Shown one piece after another: positions 47,101 to 57,452 of a stretch of 64,000 bases of DNA. Within the stretch, counting starts at the first letter, position 1. The number at the start of each line of letters is the position of its first letter. The stretch spans positions 1,178,001-1,242,000 of the forward strand of contig NC_079135.1 of assembly GCF_945859705.1 (NCBI RefSeq), read 5' to 3'. A model generated the notes under the pieces. It was not told where the DNA came from and did not search any database. It saw only the letters and a program-made list of their open reading frames with translations. The DNA is from Episyrphus balteatus. Taxonomy: Eukaryota; Arthropoda; Insecta; Diptera; Syrphidae. The translations under genes were made by a program, and so were the position numbers.

Positions 47101-50100
47101 ATCTGTGCAACGCAGTGTTCAGACTTGGAACCAATTATCTTATTAGTCAAATCTATTAGTTTATTATGTTTCTCAAATAAAGAGTATTTAGATCGTCTGA
47201 ATTTTATTAAATTATTTTTTTGTATTAAAGAACATCTAAAAGACACTCGGGCGTATACGTACTTTTTTGCATTTATGACTTTAAAAACATTATGGAATTG
47301 GGATAGGTATTTTGGATTTTAAAATCTTTTTCGATAAGTTTAAAAAGCTTGAAACTTATATTTAAAAATCGCCCAGCGGATTCGGTTTCAACTAATTCCA
47401 CATGTTTCTTTTGTACAAACTACTCGTAAAAAAGATTTTTGTTGAATAGATGTGTCAAGTTCCATTTTTGTTTGCCTTCGTCTTCCAATGTAATATGCAT
47501 TCCTACATTAACATATACATGTTCCTATCCCAATTAAAATCAAGTTCCTTTTTTTTCATTTTTCATGTCGTCTCAAAAATTTAATGCCAAAACATGACGT
47601 TAATGTTTAACAACAGAAAAAGAAAACTAAAACACTAGAACAATGAATCCTATACATTCTTATAGAATCGTTTGCACATTGGAAAGTAGTATGCAAGTAA
47701 AGTTAGGTTACTGATGCAAAATTTAGTGAAGCTACAGGTACAATGAATTTAAAAAATAAAATGCCTCCATCTTTACAAAGGTCTAATACTCTTCACTTAA
47801 CTCTGAAAAAAAGGAACTTATTCTTCTATAAAAAGTTTATTAAGGAACATTCACATCAAAAAAAGGCAAACACGAAATACACAAAAGCATCACCTTTTTC
47901 CTTTAGGTACTACATATATAAAACAAAAGTCTACAAATTCAGTGCTCTCCTTTTTACTTTGGAAATCCTATTATTCTAAACATTCCATTTTGCATAATAG
48001 TTCAACATTTTAATTACAACGGAAATTCAACTAAACATATCCAAAACACACAAACAACAACAACACAATACAATAGCTCGTTCGCATAGAGAACATAGTG
48101 CCTCTGCATTTCCTCCTTTGCCTTCCTGTATTGTTGGCATAAGTAGGAACCATAAAAGAAAGTTCATCATGTACATATGAACCATAGATATTTATATGTA
48201 CATCTATAGACTTGCCTAAAAAACCTCAGCAAAAAGGGAATAAAACAAAAAGTCTACACAATCATGTATTAAAAGGCAAACGCCTAGAGAACACTGTATA
48301 AGGCCGCCAAGTTATACTAATACCTTACACAAAAATTTTAAAACCCAACATATAACAATTAACCATCGGGAGATGTTGTGTGTAGTGTAGATGCTGCAAG
48401 CTCTGAACGATCTCCACGGATGGAATTTTTCTCTCTAATAAAGGTTAAAAAAAAAAAACTACCAGATGGATGTATTTAGGTACATTAGGTTGGTAGATGC
48501 TGAATCCATCACATCTATTTTTTTTTTTTTTGAAGTCTCAGAGAGCTCGCAAGTTCATTGCCACATAAAGCAATTATGCACTTCAGTTGCGATGAAGTTC
48601 TAAAAACTGATAAAGAGCTCAAGTGATTGATAGTCATAAAACCAAAAATGGAACGTGAGAAGATTGAATTTAAAGGCAGGTGACACACTCCCCAAACAAA
48701 ATTGAATCAGAAAAACGAAAAAAAAAAAACAAATTGTATTAATTTATTTAGGTCAGTTTTAATTAGTTCCCTATTCAAATTATCTATATACGCCATTCGC
48801 TATACGCTATACCTGCGCTGATGAATAATAGCTCTTCCATCCGTCAATCGGAGCGGTGGCTATGGATGGCGGTGCTCTCTGGCGAGGCATTTTTGTTTAC
48901 CCTGATGTTCAATCGTCGTCAGTCGTGTTTGCAAACACATAAAAGAATACATTTCTGGATGTGAAGGCATTTGTCTGTAGGTACACTGAATGAGTAGCAA
49001 TTAGATTCCAAAATGTTGATGGAGAATTATCCACACATAAGATGAAACATACCCAACGTATGTTATATGTAGTTTTTTTTTTGTTTTTGCGTCAAATTTT
49101 ACAGGGTGCAGTGGTTTTAAAATGGCTTTCAGTTCGATCCTAACTTCTAAACTACTTATAATAGTTTGACAAATGAAGTTTCTTTGGAAGCGTCTTGAAT
49201 GTCTTCTGTTTAAGAGTTCTGCGACGTTACGAGTCATCATTGAAGTGAACATTTTGGGAGACTTTTGGACACAGAGATATTCATATTCATAGGATGACTG
49301 AGGACATACTCAAGCATTTACTTGAGAATAACGTCAGATTGCTTGTATCGAAAACTAAAGTATAAGCTTTGGATTTCCTAAGTAAAGGTGTAATCGAAAG
49401 CCTATAAATTATCGGGAGCTACTTACTCGTAATAGGTGTCTTAACAGGACACTGTCTCATAGGTAGACACGCCATAAGACTTGGCGTAGTCTCTAACGAC
49501 TTCTGTGAAAGTTGCCTTGATGAGGAAGAAGAAGAAACAATCCAACATCTTCTCTGCTCATGTTCTACCCTTTCCAGTAGACGTAAAAAAATACTTGGAA
49601 AAATATTTCTTAGAAGATACTAGTGAACTAATTAATACTGACATCTTCAACCTTCACCGCTTCATTAAAAGCTCCAACTGGTTTAATTAGTGAGGAATTT
49701 CCTTGCAAAGTTATGGTATCACAACGGACCAATATGTGGTCTAAGTGTGTCAGTCGTTTTCCTGACAGCCATTTCTACCTAACCTAACCTACTTACTCGT
49801 AAAAGCATTGTTACTTTTTACCTTGTTTTTTGTTCCTATTTGTTTAAATTCTGACGAGTAAAGGCTCAACAATATAGGCATGAGCTATACGGTCCAGAGC
49901 ACATGGCGGCGTATGCTTAAAAGTAGAGCAAACCACGCATATGCGCATTATAGCCAGTCCCATAAAACTATAAAAATAAGCACTTGCAAGTTCATGCCTA
50001 TTATAGTTAGACTTAAAAAAGTACCCGAGAAAGCTGTTATACACCCTGTTTTGTATACGCTATTCTCCAAAGAGGCTCGCATTCCTATAATGTTTTGTAT

Positions 50101-52812
50101 TGCATCACAGACAGAGAGAACACACAACCATTTATATGCGACATATAAGTGAGTTTTATAATCACTGTTATAGGCACATTACCTCAAATCAAAATAATAA
50201 TTAATAAAGGGAAATGTGCGGGCATCACCAAATGCACGGTCGCGTCTGTCTTTTTTTTTGTAGGATGGAAAAACTGTGCTTTTGTTTACCCGCATAGAAT
50301 AATTAATGAAAATGATTAAATTTGCAATAATAAAAATAATAATTGTGGATATAATTAAAGCAACAAACTGTTCTTATGATCGTTTAAAACTGCAAGAAAA
50401 TTTACAAACCAAAAAACAAACAGCCATTACTTATAATCAAATGCAGACTTACTCTGGTTGTCAGATCGGTAGTTGTAATGCACAACCCATTAGAATCTAT
50501 CTGACTTTTTTAAGCTTTATATGTATTTATCGAAAATTCAGAAGAAATATCTTTTTTTTAAATGACTTTGCTTACAAACGAAATTGCATTGATCAGTTCT
50601 AATATATCTATTATATAAAAACTAAAATTTAACTTTAAGTTAAGTCATGAGCAATTTCAAATTAACCTTATCACATATTTAATACAAACATCTATTGAAA
50701 CAGCACGAAATACCTATATATAATACTTTCAAAAAATAAAACAAAACAGAAATAAAATTTGTTACAAGTAAACCCAATCAACTAAACAACATATCGTATA
50801 TAAAACTAACCAACTAATTCTTCATTTGAATTGAAAAATCATTAAAAGAAAAAAATCAAAATGTATGCAAACACTTACCTACGTGAAAGTAAAAAAAGAA
50901 AAACGAATTTCGCACGTTCCCGGACATCTTTAAATCAGATCTTTACAAGTTCACGTACAGTATTTTTACATTCGGTCTATAAGGTTATGGAACTCTTGAC
51001 ATTCCTAGTCGTGAGTGGAATATTTAATTTATATCTATGACTCAAAAAAACGCAATTGTTTTATGCAGTTGAGGTTGGTATTGAATTCGTTGCAGAGCAA
51101 AGTTAGTAAAAGTAAGTTAGATATCGAAGATCTGAGGAAACTTGATTTTGATTAATGTAAATCCTGTTTTGGTGAGTTGTATAAAGTTATAATACATGTT
51201 ATAAAAAATTAAATCAGTAGGTAGTTATAGTGCAAGAATGGAAGGGTTAAGATAGGGTTATAACAAATAGTTCATGAATTTTTTATGATACCAACCTTGG
51301 TCTGGATTATGACCTCAAAGATTTTAAGTTCAAATCACAGAAACTGACGAAGCCTACACAAGGGTATGATACTCTGAGTATCTTTGTCATGAGCATGTGT
51401 GCATCTCACCTTAGCCGTTCGGACTTGGTGATAAATTGAAGTTCGTCCCAGTCTTGCAAAACTAATTACAGACCTACGAATCGTGTTTTTTTTTATTCGA
51501 TACATACCAACGTATCGAATGTACATATAATGGTTTTGTCCATATTTTTATGACTTACATATGTAGGATTTTTTAAACAAATTGTATCGAAGCACTATTA
51601 AAAATACAATATGAATGCGTTCCCCGAATGAGTTTTTGAGTAGGTACCTACAGAATTATTCTGGTACCATTTATATGAAAGATATATCAGTTCGTTTCTA
51701 TTTCTATTGTTCAGCTAAGGCCTTTACGCCAATAAGCATAGTTTTAGATGTTAGGATAACAATTCTTTTATTTACTTTTTGGCACATTTGTATTAACTAA
51801 TTACTCAAATTCAAATTATGTGGATTAATTTTTGAAATACTTTTTGTTATGCAAAGTTTCAATCTAAATTCTTACTTCTTTACTAAAGAGGATGAGGAAA
51901 ACTAATTATTTTTAAGGCAGTCGTAAGCCATATTGTCATTTCTAAATATATGTACTTCTAATAAAAATTATTTTATAAATTTGAGATGCTTTTTAGGTTT
52001 CTTAAAGCTTTGACCATTAAATTAGATGCCAGCCAGTGATCTGGTATGTTTAATTCAAAATTTAATGGTTGTATACTTTTGTTTAGAACTCAAGAAAATT
52101 ACATTACCACACTTCCCAAAAACTAAAAAATAGATTAATAAAACACTTTGCATAAAACCTTTATAAAAAGCTTTAAAGAAGTGTGTGGAAATTAGCTCTA
52201 GTAAAAAAATTTTAATATAACTTGAATTCGTATTTCGTAATCAGCTTTGATTGTATTATAATATTTTTTCTAAAATTATTTTTTTATACACTATAAACAT
52301 TATTCAAAATAAGAAACACTAAAACTTGAACAGATTTCACATCCTTAAAAAAAAGAGGTTTTAAAACTTAAATGGCTGCAGATAGTGAAAAGATTTTAAA
52401 CGATTTGGAATATTTTTGAAAAGTAATGAATTTTTCAAAATCTTTTCACTATCTGCAAATATTTAAATTTTCAAAAGTAAACTTTTTTTTTTTTTAATTT
52501 ATATCTCAATCACATTAGGGTTCAACTTCGGAATGAATGCTAATAGATAATTTTTTTGCTACAGATCTTCGTTTTTTCTACAAGGAAAACTTCACTTCCG
52601 ATACCATAAATCCTAAAGATCTATCTATTCAAGTTAAAATAAAACTAACGAAACATTAAAAAAAAAAAAACTCATGTGTATTATTAAACATATTTATAGT
52701 TATTTAACATTATTGTTTATTTTTAAAACTAAAAAAAAAAATTACCTGCAAACAAAGGAACATGCTTCGTTGACAACCAGAGCAGCACCGCTAAGCAATA
52801 TAAACTACGCAT
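38117..52812 (-). CDS. secreted protein with nine Kazal domains
   Basis: Exons (- strand) 52812-52746, 45978-45623, 44595-44489, 39505-38987, 38922-38725 and 38663-38117 splice in frame to 597 residues. Exon 1 encodes a signal peptide ([22 protein letters not shown]). Residues 23-96 are a low-complexity Ser/Thr/Asn/Gln-rich linker with a QQQQQ run. Nine Kazal domains follow, at about 97-147, 155-200, 210-254, 260-302, 316-364, 371-427, 437-482, 488-531 and 540-585, each with a CGSDG/CGTDG-type core ([39 protein letters not shown]). Kazal domains usually inhibit serine proteases through the P1 residue after the second Cys, but multi-Kazal proteins can also be extracellular-matrix modules (agrin/follistatin style). 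Domain 6 has a longer loop before its core. No membrane anchor is seen. It resembles an uncharacterised fly multi-Kazal protein; I give no symbol. Introns of 5.0, 6.8, 1.4 and 0.5 kb precede or split the domains. Confidence 0.93.
40640..40661 (+). repeat. 22-nt dispersed motif, copy 3
   Basis: GTTACGCATACGCC followed by GCAGTGAC, again after an A run. After the motif the sequence diverges from copies 1 and 2. Confidence 0.6.
41655..43955. mobile_element. element with GRGCTGTA ends and CGTATGTTTCG repeats, interrupted by another element
   Basis: The left end is TA-GGGCTGTAAAAGTAACGAC and the right end is the complement of TA-GAGCTGTAGCAAATCGTA. Both flanks are dense in variants of CGTATGTTTCGTTACTTTCG and its complement (41930-42060; 43735-43940). 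The 1-kb element at 42521-43530 sits inside. The boundaries are less certain than for the smaller elements. Confidence 0.45.
42521..43530. mobile_element. 1.0-kb TA-flanked element, GGGCGGAGTG family
   Basis: The left end is GGGCGGAGTGAAACTGCACT and the right end ...TTTCACTCCACCC, each flanked by TA. Terminal inverted repeats extend about 140 bases (for example TTGAGGGTTCACAA near 42640 and TTGTGAACCCTCTAA near 43408; GGGTGCCATT and AATGGCACCCAT). The interior is not palindromic and has no transposase frame. Termini match those of 15846-16472. Confidence 0.7.
44596..45622. other. 1.0-kb intron of the Kazal gene
   Basis: No gene. It contains a CTG/TGC run (44821-44834) directly followed by TATAAAA (44836). 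A TCAGTT initiator lies about 43 bases downstream, too far for a standard promoter, so I do not call one. Confidence 0.45.
46756..47267 (+). repeat. two direct copies of an ACTCGGGCGTATACG motif
   Basis: ACTCGGGCGTATACGCACTT at 46756 and ACTCGGGCGTATACGTACTT at 47245, both followed by T runs, 489 bases apart. The core GTATACG(T)AC is shared with the ends of the element at 57311-57452, suggesting a related MITE family. Confidence 0.45.
49430..49795 (+). pseudogene. LINE 3' fragment (tail of the RNase H-type ORF2)
   Basis: Translates as [20 protein letters not shown] then [20 protein letters not shown], a CCHC-like zinc block of LINE ORF2, then [14 protein letters not shown]. After a stop and frameshift it continues [20 protein letters not shown]. 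Its 3' tail ends in CTAACCTAACCTAC repeats (49780-49793). Same lineage as 33433-33840, inserted in the Kazal gene's first intron. Confidence 0.75.
52378..52456. repeat. perfect 20-bp-stem hairpin
   Basis: GCAGATAGTGAAAAGATTTT (52378-52397) and its exact reverse complement (52437-52456) flank a 39-base loop. It lies about 290 bases from the signal-peptide exon, inside the first intron. Confidence 0.75.
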
Positions 52813-53242
52813 TTTGAGACCGAAAAGTAATATTTTAGGTACAAAATTACTTTCCTAATGTTAATGTTACTAAAACACTTATTCAAAAAAATTAATTTAT
52901 TCAAAATTAAATTAAAATTGTAACATTTTACAATATACTTGTAGAATATTTTAATCCGTTCACTCTGTTACACTGAAACTGAATATATTTTTTTCGGATT
53001 ATTAATTTTTTTATTTTAACAAAAATATAATTGTTGTTTAAACACAATTCAGCACCACAAAGTCATGTAAAAAATAATCCAAGGGTTTTAAAGTTCGTAA
53101 ACGTTAATTAACCGACTTAACTTATTAAGTTTTTAATACAAGGAATAATTTTTTAATTTTATATAAAAAATATTCTGCCAAGACTCCGACGACAACGACG
53201 ACGCCACTCTATACCCCGATGAGAAAGGTCTCAAGCTCAAAT

Positions 53243-53281
53243 CCAGAATGAGATTTCATTGCCAAGGTTTATTAATTTATA
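53243..53281 (-). promoter_or_regulatory. predicted core promoter of the Kazal gene
   Basis: On the - strand, TATAAATT starts at 53281 and a perfect insect initiator, TCATTC, has its A at 53249, 32 bases downstream: standard TATA-Inr spacing. Transcription from here would give a 437-base leader before the start codon at 52812. Motif-based prediction; further upstream exons cannot be excluded. Confidence 0.45.
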
Positions 53282-55644
53282 GAGAAAGGCAGAATAGACG
53301 ATGGAAATGAATTGGATCCATCCATAGCCTCATCGTACACTCTCTATAAAAGTCGTATGTGATGCCTGTGCAGCAGCAGCAGCAGCTGAAAGAGAAAAAT
53401 AAAAATATACTCGCGGCGTATCTCGTACTATGCGGCTTTGCTGTAAAGATTAGGTTTTTCTGTTCGGTTGGGGTCGGGAATCGGGATTTTATACTTACTT
53501 CTTCTCCTCGAAAAGAAAGATAAAAATAAGAAAAAAATAAAGAACAAAAATAAAAATATGCAACGAAAGCAGAGGAATAATAAAAAAGAAAACAAAAACA
53601 AAAAAAAAAAAAGAAAGAACTCTAAAATGTACAAAACATATAAAACTCGTCAGATGTACAACTAATGCTGTGATAGAGTTTTAATAGGGCACCAGCACTA
53701 GGCAGCAGGCAAGTAAGAACCCAGGCATCAGGAGGGAAGCTTGAATTCGGGGAAATGCAGCAAAAGCAACAGAAATACCTATACCAGAAACAGCAGCAAC
53801 GTCGTCAGTGAACAGTGAGTAGGATAGGAAAACAGCTCTTTAGCCTCAGAGGCCTCAGAGTCAGCAGAAGTGACTCGACTATGTGCAAAGTACACATAAG
53901 TACATGATATAATAAGCGCATTGCATTCTCTTCTTGTGCATACATTAAAAATTTGGATTTACTTTTGTAGCTCTCTTTTGGATGCTGCTGATGCTGATAC
54001 TGATGCTGATGCTGGCTTTTGTGCTCCTACTGCTACTTCTGCTGTTGTTGTTACAACTCCAACTTCAGTCGACATGATAAACTTCTTAATTTGACTTTTG
54101 CATCTATAGGTGCATGGCACTCTTACTCGTATTCTCGTATCTGTGTATCCGTATCTATGGTATTCTCTATTATGTACATTTGGCTGCCTTACTGCCTACT
54201 TGCTTGCTTACATTGCTTAGGTCTTTGGACATGGGCCTGGTTCTGGTTTCATTAAAATAAAACACCATCTTAAACGATATTAGAGAGAGGAAAGAAGCCG
54301 AAAAGAGTTGATGACAAATTGCGGGTTTGAGGTAAATCTAAGAAATTGTTTTCTATGGTTCCGTGTGGGTATTTGGTACTTTTGGTACACTGGCACTCTG
54401 GATATACCTACTGTTTATTGTTTTTCTTATTTTTTTTTTTTGTGTGTTTGTTTTTTTTTTTATTATTATTATTTTTATGGTAGAATATTACCTCTGAAAG
54501 ATGCTAGGCTAGATGGCAACAAAAGTACAATGTACCACAATAAGAAGAAGAAGAAGTAGAGATATCGCGCTTTCCCCAGTTAAAGTCGATGAGAAACGGA
54601 TAATAATAAAAAAAAAAAAAATAACCATGCTGACCAGCAGACCCAAAGGGGACATGGACCGAATTAATGTTACTTTGATTTGATATGTCTTTGTCGGAGA
54701 GCGGAGCATTTTGTGAGCTATCCTGTGCAATTATATGTGCTGGCTGTTAAATTATTTGCCGCTGATGAAAACCAAATTGGAAATGAGAAAGATAATTCTT
54801 CTTCTTTTTATTGGTTGAACTAACCACTCGATGAAATTTATAATTAAAAATCAATTTTACGGGTGAAAAGATTAATATAGAAAGATTGAATGAAGGAGAA
54901 ATAAAGCAAAGGAAAAGAATAGGCTAACAAGGTTACGTGATCTTTTTGTCGTTTTACCAATATACATACATATATTTTTTTTAATGGAAAGGAAACTTTG
55001 TAGCAGAAGAGATGCAAATTCCATACAAAGGTTGTAAAGTAGTAGCTAATAAAATGAAGTAAAATATTCGGCAAAAGTGAAGCAGATTAGAAGTAAGTGA
55101 AGTAGACTGATTTTTTTTCCGAATTGTTAGATATGCCCTCTTCCAACCTCTTCCAGGTAATGAAAAATCGAATTATTTCAATTTTTTTTTATTGGAAAAA
55201 GAACCTTTAAAGGAGTAATAAAATTGGTTTAAGTAGTAGATAGTTGCGGATGTTAATAAAAATCAAAATTAGGTAGATTGTTTGAATGTTTGGTGATCAA
55301 AAACGAATATCATGAAAGAAATCGGCTAAAAAATCTAGGAGTTAGTTGATGGCCCGATGAAAATAAAATGGTTTTACTGGGTTTCTAAAGGGGTTTAAAA
55401 TTTTCAACGTTAACATAGGTATTCTGTGAAAAATTGCTTATTACGATAGCTTGAAATATTTTATCATTCAAAAGCGCACATAATTTTTAAATAGTTTGGG
55501 AGAAATAAAACCAGTAAATTAATATTAAAAAAGTATTCACAATATATTATTACCCTTTAAGGCCTTTTGAAACAGTTTGTACATTGTTTTATTTTGTTTT
55601 AGTTACCTACCTTAGGTTTGAGTTAATTTTAATTAAAAATAAAT
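53282..55644. other. non-coding DNA with CAG/CTG-rich microsatellites
   Basis: Upstream of the predicted Kazal promoter. It contains CAG runs (53371-53386), degenerate CTG/GATGCT repeats (53980-54050) and pyrimidine-rich low-complexity stretches. Open frames here are low-complexity (Lys/Asn or Phe/Leu runs) and not supported as genes. Confidence 0.5.
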
Positions 55645-56478
55645 TGCACGACTGGGGTCGCACGTACTTGCTCTTATGCTTAAAGTAACTATAATGTTAA
55701 AGCTTTTTATTCAAGAAATTTAAAATTTGATATTTTGAAGAAATTTCATAAGTAGTATAAAAAAATTAAATCTGTTTTTATAATTAATTAAACTCCGTTT
55801 TAAATTATCTTAAAACAAAAAACAAATATGCCATTTTATTTCTTGTATAAAAAGGTATTTTTAGAAAAAAATTTTCGAAAATTGTAGGAGCCGTTTTTTA
55901 AAAAAATAATTTTTTATGTATAAAAATTTTTTAACATTTTTCAAAAAAAAAGTTGGGATGCCATTTTGAAGAAATAATTAATTTACACATTAAAACTAAA
56001 TTTCATTAATCCGTTTTCAAAAAATTGATTTTTCAAAAAAAAATTTTGAAATATTTTTTAAAAATCCAAAAATGCGTTTTTTGAAAATTTTCTAAATTTT
56101 TAATATTATCTTTACTTACACACGTTTGTATAAAATCATTTCATTTAAATCGGGTTAATGTTGTACGAGATATTCAGAAATGAAAAAACTCGTTCTATGA
56201 CAGGTACCGTTAATAACGGTACAAAATATATTTTTTTTATTTAAAAAGTTGGCTCTTATGTGTAGTACTACACACAAAAATTTTAATCAAAATCGTTAGA
56301 GCCGTTTTTGAAAAAAATTAACTTTTCTATTTCCGTTATATGGCAGGTACCGTTAGTTTTGGTCATAAAAAAAATATTTCAATTTCCCCTCTAGGGAATC
56401 ACCAAAAACTGCTAACTACCAAGTTTGAAAAAAATCACTTCACTCGTTTAGGCTGCAGCTCCAGATAGAGACAGACAC

Positions 56479-56526
<48 letters not shown>
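55645..56526 (-). mobile_element. DINE-1/Helitron-like repeat with GACA microsatellite, copy C
   Basis: Begins with TGCACGACTGGGGTCGCACG then TACTTGCTCTTA (55645-55676). It carries GGCAGGTACCGTTAGTTTTG (near 56342) and AAAAACTGCTAACTACCAAG (near 56404), and ends in a (GACA)n tract (56469-56526). It is the most complete of the three copies, about 0.88 kb. Confidence 0.6.
56469..56526 (+). repeat. GACA microsatellite
   Basis: About 13 nearly perfect GACA units at the outer end of the DINE-like repeat, as expected for the GTCY tract of that family. Confidence 0.9.
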
Positions 56527-56527
<1 letters not shown>

Positions 56528-57310
56528 ATTGCCGGACCCACTTTTTTGGCATTCTCTATCATCGTAATGTCATGTAAAATTGTTATCTCGAGTTCGATTT
56601 TTTTTACGAATCCTAAACTTGCCCTATAGTACCTATATCGCAAGTAAAATTAACTTGAAGTGGAAATTTTCAAATTAAAGAAGAAATAAAGAATTTGGTT
56701 GTAGTGTGAAGAAGGGTACAAATTTTAAAAAAATTGAAAAATGAATTAAATCTACTTCCTTCAAAGTTCTATCCCTGCTGCTCAAAACCCGAAAAATTTT
56801 TATTTTTTTAATTGAAAGTTAGTTAGTTTTTGACCAGCTTCAGCTTTTTCATCAAATGTGAAGATTTTAAATTACGAAAATTATTTAGAAAAATTTAACA
56901 TGCCATTTTTTGAGCTTAAAATTTTTTAAACATAATTATGCTATTAGTGATTTTCAAGATGGATCTCTGTGAAATACTAAAGTTTAAATAGCCCTGTTTT
57001 ATTGATAACTCAGTAAAATTAATTTTGCATTGTACAAACAATTGCTACTGATCAATAAAAGTATTCCACAATCACAGAGAAAATTTGTTTCTAAATTTAA
57101 ATATTTTTTACCCTTAAAGAAATTCAATCTTTTGTTATTGTTAACAATACAAAGTGTAAAATGTTTACTGATCTAATTACTGAGTTACCAATAAAACACG
57201 GTTAAAATTATTAGTTTATTACAATTAATCACCAATTCATCAACTGTTCAGGAATATCGTCTTTATTATAATTTCATATACAATATACAAACATACCTAC
57301 ATGTTCAAAA

Positions 57311-57452
57311 AAGTACGTATACACCATGGTGTACATTTTAAATAAAATACGATTTTGTGGTCAATGATCCCAATACATTTAATACATAACGTTTTTGAAT
57401 ATTTGAACAAAAAATTGTATTTCAAATGTACACTGTGGTGTATACGTACTAA
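57311..57452. mobile_element. about 142-bp MITE, GTACGTATACACC ends
   Basis: AAGTACGTATACACCATGGT at the left pairs with ACTGTGGTGTATACGTACT at the right; a further TGTACATTT/AAATGTACA block pairs inside. No target duplication is certain because the flanks are A-runs. Confidence 0.6.

Larger units (their letters stand above)
45979..52745. other. 6.8-kb first intron of the Kazal gene
   Basis: Long intron between the signal-peptide exon and the rest. It holds two direct copies of an ACTCGGGCGTATACG motif (46756, 47245), a dead LINE fragment (49430-49795) and a perfect hairpin (52378-52456). First introns of this size often hold enhancers, but none can be seen from sequence alone. Confidence 0.5.

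Noticed and set aside
46894..47322. 142-residue + strand frame with several Cys (LCGFPHGFW)
   Set aside because: No recognised domain, inside a Kazal gene intron and ending in a dispersed motif. Length alone is not strong evidence in this AT-rich sequence.
53428..53665. Lys/Asn-rich and Phe/Leu-rich frames on both strands
   Set aside because: Purine-rich simple sequence read in both directions; not coding.
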